IMG/VR virus record: IMGVR_UViG_3300017786_000041
Coordinates: 1 to 38,878 of that record
Source of the DNA: a virus
DNA: 38,878 nt
Reading direction: 5' to 3' (one strand)
In this document: positions 9,579 to 19,276 of the stretch, piece by piece
Layout: the number at the start of each line of letters is the position of its first letter
Numbering within the stretch: the stretch's first letter is position 1
Made by a program: the position numbers and the translations under genes
Notes under the pieces: model-generated
Database searches by the model: none
Told to the model about the DNA's origin: nothing
Seen by the model: the letters and a program-made list of their open reading frames with translations, nothing else

Positions 9579-12500
9579 TTACGGATGGTATATTGTATAA
9601 GTTATAGGATACGTAGGTTGAACTGTTATACCATTGTTAGTTCCTGGTGTACGAGCATTTGGACTGTTAGGTGGTACTATAGGACCTTGAGCAGCATCAG
9701 TAAGCTCCAAAGTAACTTGCACAGCAGTAGAATTTAAATTATTGTTACCTGGTAAACCACCACCTTGATTTGTAATTTGCGGCATGTCATCTCCTATTTC
9801 TAATATACCTGCAGCATTTGAAAAGTAAGCAGGATTAGCATAACCAGGACTCAACTTAAAGAAATTACCTTCTTGACCCGTGTCTGTTCTCACGCAAGAT
9901 TTTATATTTAATCTTAATCCACTTAACTTTTCTATTTGATCAGTACTTGCAGTTCCGTTTTGAATATCTGCTTGATATATTGCAGTACCTTGAAAACCTG
10001 AACTACCTGTAATAGTTACAGTTTGAGGTGGCTGATTAATAAATGAAGGAGCTATGTTTTGCATCCTCATATTAAATAATGAAATTGGAAAAGCACCTGT
10101 CCAAAAGTTATTACCTGATGTATCTGTAAATGTCAAATTAAAAGTATAACTATTGCTTGTAGGAGAACCAAAGTCATATACCATAGTTCTTTGAACTTGA
10201 ATTTTAAATGTATTAGCATTTGGTTGTACTAAATGAAAGTCACCTAAAACACTATTACCACTACCATCAAGTACATTGACTAAGTTAGCTGTAAAAGCTG
10301 TAGATATTGTACCACCTGAACCATCTGTTAAAAATAGGTTTGTTGTAACATCTATCCTATTAGAAGTTGTTGCAGCCATAGCCTCAGTATGAATATACTG
10401 TATGTTTTGACCTAATACAGTTTGATTATTCAAAGTATCTTTAATACCTGCAGGTACTGCATCTTCTGCAGCTAAATTAAAATCTGTTATTAAACCAGCA
10501 GTTGAACTTTCCCAAAATACATCTATAGCAGACTTAACTGGATTTGTTTCAAACACTGATAGATCTGCCCATGAGTTTTCAATACCTGCTTTACTACCAT
10601 AACTAGGTGTTGCACCTATTTGTTTCTGTGTATTTATTTTAGCTATTAAAGGATTTGACTGTGCATTGTAAAATATATCATGAAAATCATATTGAGTACC
10701 GTTTGGAACATAAGGATGCCAAGGTTGAGGTGAGTCTTGTGTATTACTATCAACTGTTTGACCTGGAAATAACTGACCTTTAGTTTTTGTCCAAGCACCT
10801 AAATCTCTATATGGCTTTACAGAAACAACAGTAAGTGGCTTAGCCGTAGTTTCACCTTGTGAGTTGTGAAAAGGCTGCGTGGCTTCTGCATCTCTATTAT
10901 TTACTCTGTTAAATAATAATGTATTTACACTAAAAGTTTGATCATTATCAGAAGCGTTAGTAAAATCTCTAGGTATTTTATTTATGTTATCACCAAATAA
11001 GTTAAGTAATGATATTTCACTAGTATTTACAAATGAAGGTAATCTATCATTTCTGCTAGCTGCAGATGCAGGATCGTTTTGTTGTTTAACATCCCATACC
11101 AAATCACCAGCTAATGCACCAGGTAGATATACATTGTAATATTCTTGCTCTTGCTGCTTAACAACTATTCTATAACTATACCATCCAAGTGGATTAATCT
11201 CTGAATATAAACCTGGATAATTAGGTCTAGTTGAATCGTTTGGTACTGGTGTTCTTAATGTAAACTCTAACTGTTCACCAAAATATTGTGTAGAAGCAAA
11301 ATTATCTTCACTTTTAAAACTACTATATATTGTAGAGTTCTTTTGAAAACCTAGTTTGTCTGGATCATTTAATACAACATTAGATGATCTACCATACCTG
11401 TCTAGTAACACAATACCTACTTGATAGCTTCTATTTTGTTTTAAACTATGATTAGGTAATTCTCTTGCTGTAATGTTTAAAGGTACACCACTAACTACAT
11501 TATTAGATATTGGCTTATCAACTACATTAATATCATAATTTAAAAGCTCAGGTGAAGTATGCTTATCTAAATAATTAGCGTATACAACTCTATTACTTAT
11601 AACTTCTTGTGTTAAAGCTCTAACAGGTATTTTGTCATGTACCCTTACTAAATCAGCTTCAGGTAAAGCTCTTATTGCTCTACTTGCTAGATAATCATAC
11701 TCATACAAAGTAGAATTATTAGATGCACTAGATATTCTAGCTACGTCTATATCTTCTATTACTCTTACAGCTAACTCATCAGAGTTTTTAACTAATACTT
11801 GTAATTCTTTTATTTTTAAATCGTTTTCAAGATTACCTCCTTTTATAGGTAATTCTATTTGTAGCTTGATTTGATCTACTCTGTTTTCCATAAATGGAAC
11901 TGTACCTATTTTTTTAACTTGATCTTCATCATTATGCATGAAATAACCAAATTGCTCAGGAACAAATGCAGCTTGGCTAAATGGTGCCATAAGCGAATAC
12001 TCATCATCGTCATACTTAAATCTATAGCTAAACTTAGGAAATTTATCTTTTAATAAGTTTATATCACCTTTATATGCTGTATCGTAATCTGGATTTAATC
12101 TTGCTATTTTTATTAGATCAGTACCAGAGTTTATAGCTGCAATACTACTATTAGGACTAGCATTTAAATTAGCTGACAATGTAATTTCAGTATTTGTAAC
12201 GTTTTGTGCTACTGAATCTATAGTATACTTATAAGTTTCTTCATCTTGAAATATTTCTAACTTATCTTTTGCTTTTATATCTCTATTGTTACCTGTTATA
12301 ACATAGTTACCCGGTATGTTGATTACAGCTTGGCCTAAACTAGTTACATTAGTTGATACTCTTGTTACGATGTGAAAAGGTAGGTATTGTTCTGAGTTTG
12401 ATATTAGCGTGCTGTTGAAGCTGTTATCTAGAAACGATATACTATTATATGGAGCGAACTTAGCTACTGAAATATGATCTTCATTAAAGTAGTAAGGATT

Positions 12501-13163
12501 AGTAGCTGGTGTACCTGACCAAGCTGACCAACTACCATTATCGTTTGAAGAACCTGATGCTAAATCAATATTTATTTTTCTTGGTTGGTTTCTATTGTCT
12601 GTAAAGAAAAGTAAGTTTTCAAGTAAGTTTACATTTATTATTGGATGTGTTTTAGAAAAGTTTAACCAATTACCTCCAACTAAAACAGTCATAGCTTCTG
12701 TATTTAAATCAACTTGAACTATATAACACATAGCTCCTTTGTATTTAAAAGCCCAACCTGACTCAGATCCTGAGCTGTTAACCGCTACGTCTGCTGAAGC
12801 AAAATTAGATAATCTATCATTAGATGTATCTACATAATCAGTTAAAAACAAAAATATTTTATCTATAGATACTGCAGAATAATAACCTATAATATCTAGT
12901 TGTTTAGTTGAAAGTTCGTTTGATCTAACTGTAGCACCATTATAATAACTTTCTAGCTTTTCAGCTTCTAGCGCTCTAATACTGTTTCTAAGGCTAGTAA
13001 TTATATTATTACCTAGTATATTTTCAAGAGCACCAACATCTGCACCTTCTGACTTACTTACACTTACATTTTGTGCATCTCTATATTCGCCATTAGGTAC
13101 GAGTCTAGAGTCTAAGTCTTTATTCATCTTAGACTTTAAAAACGTATTCTTTATTTCAGCCAT
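9579..13163 (-). CDS. Tail stabilisation / muzzle protein (P22 gp10-like)
   Basis: 1194 residues. The N-terminus (residues 11-52: SKMNKDLDSRLVPNGEYRDA followed by QNVSVSKSEGADVGALENIL) is a hallmark I associate with the tail-stabilising hub proteins of P22-like and crAss-like podoviruses. The body is beta-rich and Asn/Thr-rich with scattered blade-like repeats; the last 250 residues look like Ig-like or adhesin modules (TFNLTFTDTSGNNFW, PITYTIYHP). In P22 the equivalent protein plugs the portal-adaptor channel below gp4 and carries the needle and spikes. The adjacent upstream genes (adaptor-like, ring-like) support that position. It begins 3 bases after the preceding stop. Confidence 0.85.
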   Translation of the reverse strand: MAEIKNTFLKSKMNKDLDSRLVPNGEYRDAQNVSVSKSEGADVGALENILGNNIITSLRNSIRALEAEKLESYYNGATVRSNELSTKQLDIIGYYSAVSIDKIFLFLTDYVDTSNDRLSNFASADVAVNSSGSESGWAFKYKGAMCYIVQVDLNTEAMTVLVGGNWLNFSKTHPIINVNLLENLLFFTDNRNQPRKINIDLASGSSNDNGSWSAWSGTPATNPYYFNEDHISVAKFAPYNSISFLDNSFNSTLISNSEQYLPFHIVTRVSTNVTSLGQAVINIPGNYVITGNNRDIKAKDKLEIFQDEETYKYTIDSVAQNVTNTEITLSANLNASPNSSIAAINSGTDLIKIARLNPDYDTAYKGDINLLKDKFPKFSYRFKYDDDEYSLMAPFSQAAFVPEQFGYFMHNDEDQVKKIGTVPFMENRVDQIKLQIELPIKGGNLENDLKIKELQVLVKNSDELAVRVIEDIDVARISSASNNSTLYEYDYLASRAIRALPEADLVRVHDKIPVRALTQEVISNRVVYANYLDKHTSPELLNYDINVVDKPISNNVVSGVPLNITARELPNHSLKQNRSYQVGIVLLDRYGRSSNVVLNDPDKLGFQKNSTIYSSFKSEDNFASTQYFGEQLEFTLRTPVPNDSTRPNYPGLYSEINPLGWYSYRIVVKQQEQEYYNVYLPGALAGDLVWDVKQQNDPASAASRNDRLPSFVNTSEISLLNLFGDNINKIPRDFTNASDNDQTFSVNTLLFNRVNNRDAEATQPFHNSQGETTAKPLTVVSVKPYRDLGAWTKTKGQLFPGQTVDSNTQDSPQPWHPYVPNGTQYDFHDIFYNAQSNPLIAKINTQKQIGATPSYGSKAGIENSWADLSVFETNPVKSAIDVFWESSTAGLITDFNLAAEDAVPAGIKDTLNNQTVLGQNIQYIHTEAMAATTSNRIDVTTNLFLTDGSGGTISTAFTANLVNVLDGSGNSVLGDFHLVQPNANTFKIQVQRTMVYDFGSPTSNSYTFNLTFTDTSGNNFWTGAFPISLFNMRMQNIAPSFINQPPQTVTITGSSGFQGTAIYQADIQNGTASTDQIEKLSGLRLNIKSCVRTDTGQEGNFFKLSPGYANPAYFSNAAGILEIGDDMPQITNQGGGLPGNNNLNSTAVQVTLELTDAAQGPIVPPNSPNARTPGTNNGITVQPTYPITYTIYHP

Positions 13164-13165
13164 AC

Positions 13166-14248
13166 TTAATGTTTAATCCATTTAGATTTGTTTCTCATCA
13201 CTTGTGCGGTCTCTTCTATCTTAATATTGCTTAATCTTAATTTAGCATTACGTAGCGCAGCTCTTCTGTCTTTCTTAAATCTTTGTACTAAATATTCTGG
13301 TACATTTGCTCTACCAGCTAATATACTATAAGCTATGTGCATATACATTGCTTCTTCCGCCATCTTAGGTAGCTTCATATCAGCATCGTAAGCTAAACCA
13401 TCTGTAACATATTCTAATACTACTATTTTACCAACTATCTCACTTGAGAATACAAACTTACCTTCTCTATTGTCTATAACAAAGTTACCGTTTACTTGAG
13501 CTTCTGATGGCTCTAAACCATATCTTCTACCAAGTCTATTGCCTAACCTTGGCTCTCTGTAATCACTAGGTTGGTTGTTTGTACTTAATGATCTATCGTC
13601 CCATCTTTCACCTGTTATTGACTGACTTGACTCTACGTTTTGACCTGTTTGATCTTGTACTGGTGTGCCAGTTGGATAATCCTGTACAGGAACTGATGTA
13701 GGTCTTATAGTAACAGCAGTTGGATATAAAATATGTTTTGCACCTGCATCATCGATCCAAGAACACTTAACATAGTTTACATAATCTTGTGGTATTGGAA
13801 AACCAAGTGATGGTGGTACTTCAAACTCTATACCGTTAATACTTTTTAATGTGTCGTAACTAAACTCTTGTAAACCTCTTCTTGCATGAAATATAACATC
13901 AGTTCTCTTTACGCTTGGTATTAATTTACCTGCACCAACATACGCAACTAAAAAGTTATTTATTACTTCATTTAGTTTTATATACTCGTAACTACCATAA
14001 TTATCTTCTATATCAACAATGTCTAAAGTAACTTGAATAATAACATTGTTACCAGGTGCAGCGTTAAATACTAATTGATTTTTAGTTCTAACAAAAGCAG
14101 TTGTAGCTACTCCGTCTAAAGTTACAGTAAAGTTGATGTCTGTTAAGTCTGTATTAAACGTACAAAGAAAAGTATCTGTAGATCCATCACCATTAAATGT
14201 TTGTTGACCTGAATAATACTGCGCATTAGTTTCTGTAATTAATCCCAT
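13166..14248 (-). CDS. Head-tail connector / ring protein (P22 gp4-like position)
   Basis: 360 residues. N-terminal beta domain (residues 10-80, YYSGQQTFNGDGSTDTFLCT) resembling a small Ig-like or phage ring fold, then a conserved helical block at 91-135 (KLNEVINNFLVAYVGAGKLI, PSVKRTDVIFHARRGLQEFS) that I recognise from short-tailed phage adaptor proteins, which join the portal ring to the tail tube. The C-terminal 70 residues are helical and basic, as expected for a protein whose tail docks into portal subunits. The gene is 4 bases from its upstream neighbour and 3 from the muzzle gene, suggesting stoichiometric assembly of the neck. Confidence 0.75.
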   Translation of the reverse strand: MGLITETNAQYYSGQQTFNGDGSTDTFLCTFNTDLTDINFTVTLDGVATTAFVRTKNQLVFNAAPGNNVIIQVTLDIVDIEDNYGSYEYIKLNEVINNFLVAYVGAGKLIPSVKRTDVIFHARRGLQEFSYDTLKSINGIEFEVPPSLGFPIPQDYVNYVKCSWIDDAGAKHILYPTAVTIRPTSVPVQDYPTGTPVQDQTGQNVESSQSITGERWDDRSLSTNNQPSDYREPRLGNRLGRRYGLEPSEAQVNGNFVIDNREGKFVFSSEIVGKIVVLEYVTDGLAYDADMKLPKMAEEAMYMHIAYSILAGRANVPEYLVQRFKKDRRAALRNAKLRLSNIKIEETAQVMRNKSKWIKH

Positions 14249-14251
14249 TTA

Positions 14252-15280
14252 TTATGATTTTTCGTTTATTTCTTGTTGCTTAACTTGTTGTGCAGCTACT
14301 TGTACAACTTGTGGATCTCTTATAACTACACCAGCATATAGTAATACTTTTAATACTACTTCTGCAAACTCTGAGTTATGTAATGTAAATGCGATATGAC
14401 CTTGAGTAGTATCAGGTATTAAATCATCTTGAGCTAATGTAAATACAATACTACTGTTTAATGAACCTACTGCACCAGCAGGTATTGTTATTGTATTAGT
14501 AGCAGCATAACCTTTACTCTCATCACTTTCAGATACTGAAAACGTAACATTTGATGCAGATAGTGTTACTGTACCAGAACCTGTTACTACCATATCTAAT
14601 TTAGCACCAGTACCTTGTGAACTAGTTGTTACAGCAACACCTTCATAAGTGCCTGCTGTTATTTGTTGGCCATAAGCATTTGGTAAAAGTGCATTTAATA
14701 TTCTAAGTGAACCAGTATCATATACTCTACTATCATACAAGTATTGACCTAAAGTTCCTTCATAATAGCCCCAACGTATATCAGCTGGCTTATGTAAGTA
14801 ATCTACATTTACTTTGTTTTGTATTTCCTGAGGATAAATCTGTATTGTGTTATTCTCGTATAAGTATATTGGAAGCGCTTTACTTGGAGCAGTAAGCGGT
14901 GATCTGATTATGTTGTAGTATTGACCTCTAGTTACTCTTTGTATTTCTATAGGTAACTCTTGAGTGTCTTCAAATGTAACAGTACCTAGTCTATATAAAT
15001 TACTAGGTAATGTAAATTGCCCTTTTTGAGCATGAGTAGCAGAACTAAATGTTTTGAACTCTGCTATTTTCTCATCTGTTATGGCTACTCTGCTAGCGTA
15101 ATCTTCATCGCTTTCAGGTACACGCAGTTGTTGATTTAAGTCTTCAAAGTAAGCCTCAAATATTTCTCTTTGAACTTGACTACCTATTTTATTAAACTCA
15201 TCAGGCGTCATATAACCTCTTTGTTCTTTATTTAGTATAAGTAGTACAGTTTTGTAAACATCATCTACGTTTATTGCCAT
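14252..15280 (-). CDS. Neck/ring structural protein
   Basis: 342 residues. The N-terminal third (residues 1-55, including NKEQRGYMTPDEFNKIGSQV) is a conserved helical segment I associate with ring-type structural proteins of crAss-like and marine podoviruses. The centre (about 85-170) is a beta domain ending in VDYLHKP. Residues 200-310 form a Thr/Ser-rich Ig-like insertion. The C-terminus is helical and Gln-rich. It starts a transcription block directly after an intrinsic terminator (15293-15320) and precedes the connector and muzzle genes, which places it in the portal-distal ring stack. Exact ring assignment is uncertain. Confidence 0.7.
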   Translation of the reverse strand: MAINVDDVYKTVLLILNKEQRGYMTPDEFNKIGSQVQREIFEAYFEDLNQQLRVPESDEDYASRVAITDEKIAEFKTFSSATHAQKGQFTLPSNLYRLGTVTFEDTQELPIEIQRVTRGQYYNIIRSPLTAPSKALPIYLYENNTIQIYPQEIQNKVNVDYLHKPADIRWGYYEGTLGQYLYDSRVYDTGSLRILNALLPNAYGQQITAGTYEGVAVTTSSQGTGAKLDMVVTGSGTVTLSASNVTFSVSESDESKGYAATNTITIPAGAVGSLNSSIVFTLAQDDLIPDTTQGHIAFTLHNSEFAEVVLKVLLYAGVVIRDPQVVQVAAQQVKQQEINEKS

Positions 15281-15292
15281 GTTAAATATTTT

Positions 15293-15320
15293 AAAAAAGG
15301 GGCTAGCAAACCCAGCCCCT
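15293..15320 (-). terminator. Intrinsic terminator, stem AGGGGCT with U-run
   Basis: On the minus strand, AGGGGCT (15320-15314) pairs perfectly with AGCCCCT (15304-15298) across a 9-base loop, followed by six T residues (15298-15293, the first shared with the stem end). This is a classical rho-independent terminator. It lies 19 bases beyond the stop of the 267-residue gene and 13 bases before the start of the ring-protein gene, so it should separate the head block from the tail block or reduce read-through between them. Confidence 0.9.
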
Positions 15321-15338
15321 AATGATTATAATCACTTG

Positions 15339-16142
15339 TTATTTTAACTTTTTCTCGACAGATCTGTAAACTTCAACACCTTCGTCAGTTTTAAACCATG
15401 CAGCTAATGCTGAGTATGGATTTTCATCAAAAGGTACATTCATTAATTTCCTGCCAGTTGTTCCCCAAGTAAATGTTCTTTGATCGCTTGACAAATCAAT
15501 AATACCCATTTCAACTGCGTTAATACCGAAGTTTCTTAATTGTACATTGTCATCATTAGCTAATTCTAAGAAATTATATGGGTTGTTTCTAGCAAACAAC
15601 ATTAAATCTCTTTTAAGTTCCTTAGAACTCATCTTAGATACTTTAGAACCTAACTCAACTCTTAATATAGCTTCTGCCATATCAACTTCCATGTTCATAG
15701 CCATGTTCAAAGCTTCTACTTCAACTTCTAAATAATCAAGATCACTAATAGCTTCTTGCTCTTCGTCTTTTTCTTTATAAAGTTTATTTCTGTTTGGGTG
15801 ATACAATGATAAAAGCTTTTGTAAAGCTAAATCTGATTTTGGTACCATTAGTACACCATTTTCAAAAACAATATGACCTAAAGTTGCTTGACCTACTTGC
15901 TCATCAACAAATGGTGTGTTCATGTTAGTAGCGTACCTTAGTTCTCTATTAAAACCTTTTGCTTCATCAAAATACATTAAAGGTTTTTTAGCTGTATGCT
16001 TAGAATTAATTCTAAACGTCAGCGGTGATTTATCATATAGTAAATGATAATATCTATCTTTTATTTCCCAGTCTGGTTTTATAGCAGCTGGTTTTTCTAC
16101 AACTTTCTTAGCTGCAGGCTTTTTTACTTTTTCTTTTTCCAT
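15339..16142 (-). CDS. Conserved phage protein of unknown function between head and tail genes
   Basis: 267 residues. The basic Lys/Ala/Pro-rich N-terminus (MEKEKVKKPAAKKVVEKP) is probably disordered. Residues 30-115 form a beta-rich part (LLYDKSPLTFRINSKHTAKK, LMYFDEAKGFNRELRYAT), and the remainder is helical and acidic with FARNNPYNFLELANDD and TGRKLMNVPFDENPYSALAA. I recognise this layout from marine phage genomes but know no function. An intrinsic terminator lies before the gene and another after it, so it may form its own transcript fed by partial read-through or by a promoter in the AT-rich leader TTATATTATAAT-like stretch at 16143-16160. A minor head, completion or regulatory protein is possible. 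Confidence 0.65.
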   Translation of the reverse strand: MEKEKVKKPAAKKVVEKPAAIKPDWEIKDRYYHLLYDKSPLTFRINSKHTAKKPLMYFDEAKGFNRELRYATNMNTPFVDEQVGQATLGHIVFENGVLMVPKSDLALQKLLSLYHPNRNKLYKEKDEEQEAISDLDYLEVEVEALNMAMNMEVDMAEAILRVELGSKVSKMSSKELKRDLMLFARNNPYNFLELANDDNVQLRNFGINAVEMGIIDLSSDQRTFTWGTTGRKLMNVPFDENPYSALAAWFKTDEGVEVYRSVEKKLK

Positions 16143-16160
16143 GATATAATATAATAATAA

Positions 16161-16190
16161 TTAATAAAGACCCCGCCGAAGCGGGATCTT
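16161..16190 (-). terminator. Intrinsic terminator with UUCG tetraloop after the capsid genes
   Basis: Minus-strand AAGATCCCGC (16190-16181) pairs with GCGGGGTCTT (16176-16167), with one G-U pair, around the exceptionally stable TTCG tetraloop, followed by TATTAATT. The 10-base stem is strong but the U-run is short, so termination may be partial. The hairpin would also protect the upstream capsid mRNA from 3' exonucleases. It lies 14 bases past the stop of the 132-residue gene. Confidence 0.85.
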
Positions 16191-16204
16191 ATAATTGTTT
16201 GTAC

Positions 16205-16603
16205 TTACGGTGTTACGTCGTAAAGTACAGGAGCAGCGCTTGTTACCAAGGTATCTGTTCCAGTGTAATTAGCATCTGTTAATAATAGAGCAAAATCAAC
16301 TTCAACTGGCTCCAATTGTGAAGCAGCTTTGATGATTGCAGTATTAACAGCATCTTGCATAAACTTTGCACACTTAGTAGTCGCAACGTCCCCAGTTGCT
16401 GGGCCTACGATTACTTTGTTAGCAGCTAGTTTATCAGAATCGTTAGTAGCAAATCCTTGTACGATCACTACAAATGGAGCAGTTCCATCTAAGTTACCAG
16501 CGCCAGTTTCAGCACCACCTTCTGTTCCTTTAACATAAACGATGTTGTCAGCTGGAATTAGATCAACAGATCCACCAGCTTTTCTTAACTTTATATATCC
16601 CAT
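16205..16603 (-). CDS. Small capsid-associated protein, possible decoration or head protein
   Basis: 132 residues, starting MGYIKLRKAGGSVDLIPADN. The mix of short beta segments (IVYVKGTEG, FVVIVQGFAT) and one central helix (AKFMQDAVNTAIIKAASQLE) is compatible with a small head protein. It follows the major capsid gene by 27 bases and is closed by a strong terminator, so it should be made at similar levels to the capsid. No known motif recognised. Function inferred only from position and probable high expression. Confidence 0.65.
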   Translation of the reverse strand: MGYIKLRKAGGSVDLIPADNIVYVKGTEGGAETGAGNLDGTAPFVVIVQGFATNDSDKLAANKVIVGPATGDVATTKCAKFMQDAVNTAIIKAASQLEPVEVDFALLLTDANYTGTDTLVTSAAPVLYDVTP

Positions 16604-16630
16604 TTTCTTAAATTTAAAGATGTTAATAAA

Positions 16631-18094
16631 TTATACAGTTGACTTGAACAATACGAAATTGTTAGCACCTTGTACACAAAGACATCTTTCAGATAAGAAA
16701 TGAACTTGCATTGCATCTAAAGAAGAAGTATAAGCTCCGCCTACTGAACCAGTAACCCAAGTTTTCATTCTTCTATCATCAGCTTCAGAAGCTCTATATC
16801 TTACGTGTAAGAATGGTCGTCTGATGTTAGATCCTAGTAATTGATCGTATACTGTAGAAGTTCCAGCAGGAATTAATACACCATCAATGTCTCCAGTTAA
16901 ACCTCTTGTAGAAGCATCGTTAAGATATTTCCAGTCAGTTTTATAGAAATCATAAGATCCTCTTCTAAACCCTGAGAAACCAAAGTTTAACGCCATATCT
17001 TCTTCGTTGTTAAATAACCCGTAAGAAGCAGCACCTGTAGAATTATAAGCACCGTTCATTGCAGCGATCATATCATCAAAATCAAGAGCAGTTCCTCTTG
17101 ACAAGAATAACATGTTTTCTTCAATAGCACCTTGCTTGTCTAATTGCTTAAGGATAGCGTCAAAATCAGCCATTGCACCTGAACCAGGAGCAGCAGCACC
17201 AGCGAAATCATTAAAGATATTACCTCTATCTTCGATAGCAGCAAATAAACCTTCAGTTCCTTCAAGAGCTCCACCAGCACCTTTTTTCTCAGCTTCAACT
17301 AAACTCATTTCTAAGTAGTCCTCGAATCTTAATCTAGTTTCAGACTCAGCTTTTAAATACCATAAGTATCCATTAGTTCCGTCTTCAGTAGCAACTTCTA
17401 CCCAACCAATTTGTGAAGCATCTGATCCATTTACTTGGAACATATCTTTCAATATAATTGGCTTGTTAGAAAATTGTGTAAAATCTGGTTGAATAGAAAC
17501 AACTTTTGAAGTAGCTTCGTTAGCAGCAACATCATAACCTGAAGTACCTTTATCAAATTCAGAACCGTAAACAAATATCTTAATAGCAGTTTGTTCATCA
17601 GCTAAACCTGTTCCAGTAATCAAATCAGCGTGCTTGTAAGTAGCAACAGTAACATCAGCGATGTCATTACCGTCAGCTAAACCTACGTCACTAACTCTAG
17701 CTTTAACAGTATTTAAACCGTCAGAAACTACAATTGTTTGTCCTACTCTGATTGCACATTGCTTGTCAGCTTCAAGAGGTACATTGATTGAAGTACCATC
17801 TTTAATTTGACAACCGTCATAAGAGATGTGTAATCTATTTTGTTCAGACCAAATTACTTGGTCAGCAGTCATTGGCATTTCAGCACCAACCATTCTTAAG
17901 AAACCTTGTAACGTTCTGTTACCAAATCTCTCAACTTCTGCTTCGTACAATTCTGGTAAGTATTGTTGAGCGAAGTTATTCATATTTTGCCCAGCGCCAG
18001 TACTAGAAGAGTTAAACGAAAGATAGTTCGTATCTAACGCTTGTTTCTTCTGATGTGGCTTTAAACCTGGAGCAGCGGAAATATCTAATCCCAT
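16631..18094 (-). CDS. Major capsid protein
   Basis: 487 residues. The N-terminal part (residues 20-95: LDTNYLSFNSSSTGAGQNMN, FAQQYLPELYEAEVERFGNR, TLQGFLRMVGAEMPMTADQV) is a strongly conserved signature of the major capsid proteins of marine Bacteroidetes podoviruses and crAss-like relatives, presumed HK97 fold. Length is normal for that group, near 490. The gene follows portal and scaffold in the canonical order and has one of the most regular codon patterns in the window. It begins 11 bases after the scaffold stop behind an A-rich leader (AAACTAAGAAAA), without a Shine-Dalgarno sequence. Confidence 0.9.
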   Translation of the reverse strand: MGLDISAAPGLKPHQKKQALDTNYLSFNSSSTGAGQNMNNFAQQYLPELYEAEVERFGNRTLQGFLRMVGAEMPMTADQVIWSEQNRLHISYDGCQIKDGTSINVPLEADKQCAIRVGQTIVVSDGLNTVKARVSDVGLADGNDIADVTVATYKHADLITGTGLADEQTAIKIFVYGSEFDKGTSGYDVAANEATSKVVSIQPDFTQFSNKPIILKDMFQVNGSDASQIGWVEVATEDGTNGYLWYLKAESETRLRFEDYLEMSLVEAEKKGAGGALEGTEGLFAAIEDRGNIFNDFAGAAAPGSGAMADFDAILKQLDKQGAIEENMLFLSRGTALDFDDMIAAMNGAYNSTGAASYGLFNNEEDMALNFGFSGFRRGSYDFYKTDWKYLNDASTRGLTGDIDGVLIPAGTSTVYDQLLGSNIRRPFLHVRYRASEADDRRMKTWVTGSVGGAYTSSLDAMQVHFLSERCLCVQGANNFVLFKSTV

Positions 18095-18105
18095 TTTTCT
18101 TAGTT

Positions 18106-19248
18106 TTAAGTTTTACTTTTATATGTTGTGTTTATTTTTAACTTAGAACTATCAGCGCCACTAATCGCTCGAACCCTAATACCATTAGTAAAGACTTCAC
18201 CCGGACTTGTTCTAGGTTTGTCTGTAGTAATGTTTTTAGATTTAGCCATAACATCTTTAACAGCATCGGCTTTGCCTTGCTCATAGAAATGTTGTGCTAT
18301 TGTGTCCACGTTTTCAGCAGCGAAGATTGCTTTGTGATAACCAGCGTAATCTTGTACTTCACCTTTTTCATCTAGGAACTTCCCAATAAAATTGGTTAGA
18401 TCAGATTGGGCTTTAGCAACATTGTCAGTATTCTTCACTCCGTATCTAAACTTCTTTTCACCGACCTTAATATCAAAACCTTTGAAATTATCAGTGAAAA
18501 ACTTTTTAGTATTGTTCTGAAACCTCTGATGTTGGCTTTGAACCACTTTCTGTTCTTCGTTGTATCTATTGAAAAAGTCAATAGCTTTTTGGCCATCAGC
18601 ATTAATACCAGGTCTAGATTTAATCTCTTCATAGTATTTTTGCTTTGTAGTTTCCAAAAAGTTTTTGGCTTTAGCAACTTCTTCTTTATAAGCGAGTTTT
18701 TTCTTTTTTATTGTTCGCTCATCATCCATATCTTCATCATAAGAAAAAGTATCGTCTAATAAAAACTCTACTTCATCATACTCAAGATGTGGCTTAGTAT
18801 GTTTATAATACTCTCTAATTAAAGTATCATTATCAGCTTTTGAGTAGTCTGCGTTTAATCTAACGTAGTCTTCTATAGTACCGTTTGTGTCGTTCATGAA
18901 CGTAACTAACTTTTCGATGTTCTCTGGTAAGTTAATCTTAGGTTGTTCAACTTCTGGCTCATAAGTAACAGGTGTTTCTTCTTCTGCTACTTCTTGTAAT
19001 ACTGGAGCTTCTTCTTGTACTTCTTCAGCTTTTTCTTCTTCTTTTTCTGGCATATTAATCTCAACAACCTCTTCAACTGGTTGCTCATCTTTAATAACCA
19101 CTTTAGTAACTTCCTCTTCTTGAGGTGTTTCTTCTTGCTTCTTAGACAGATCTACTTTTACAGTGTCACCATCAGAAACTAGTTTTTTAGGTCGACCAGT
19201 TTTCTTCTTAACTTTAAACTCGCCTTCCTGTTTTACATTTTCTGACAT
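18106..19248 (-). CDS. Capsid scaffolding protein (probable)
   Basis: 380 residues, highly charged. A Lys-rich start (KVKKKTGRPKKLV, which looks like an AT-hook-like GRPKK patch) leads into an extremely acidic low-complexity region (about residues 38-110, many EE and EV repeats), then helical, coiled-coil-like sequence to the C-terminus. Acidic, helical, low-complexity composition and location between portal and major capsid genes are the usual marks of a phage scaffold, which directs procapsid assembly and is then removed. No protease domain is visible. The upstream leader is an ATTATATTATATT stretch much like that before the 267-residue gene. Confidence 0.75.
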   Translation of the reverse strand: MSENVKQEGEFKVKKKTGRPKKLVSDGDTVKVDLSKKQEETPQEEEVTKVVIKDEQPVEEVVEINMPEKEEEKAEEVQEEAPVLQEVAEEETPVTYEPEVEQPKINLPENIEKLVTFMNDTNGTIEDYVRLNADYSKADNDTLIREYYKHTKPHLEYDEVEFLLDDTFSYDEDMDDERTIKKKKLAYKEEVAKAKNFLETTKQKYYEEIKSRPGINADGQKAIDFFNRYNEEQKVVQSQHQRFQNNTKKFFTDNFKGFDIKVGEKKFRYGVKNTDNVAKAQSDLTNFIGKFLDEKGEVQDYAGYHKAIFAAENVDTIAQHFYEQGKADAVKDVMAKSKNITTDKPRTSPGEVFTNGIRVRAISGADSSKLKINTTYKSKT

Positions 19249-19276
19249 AATATAATATAATAGTTAATATAAAATT

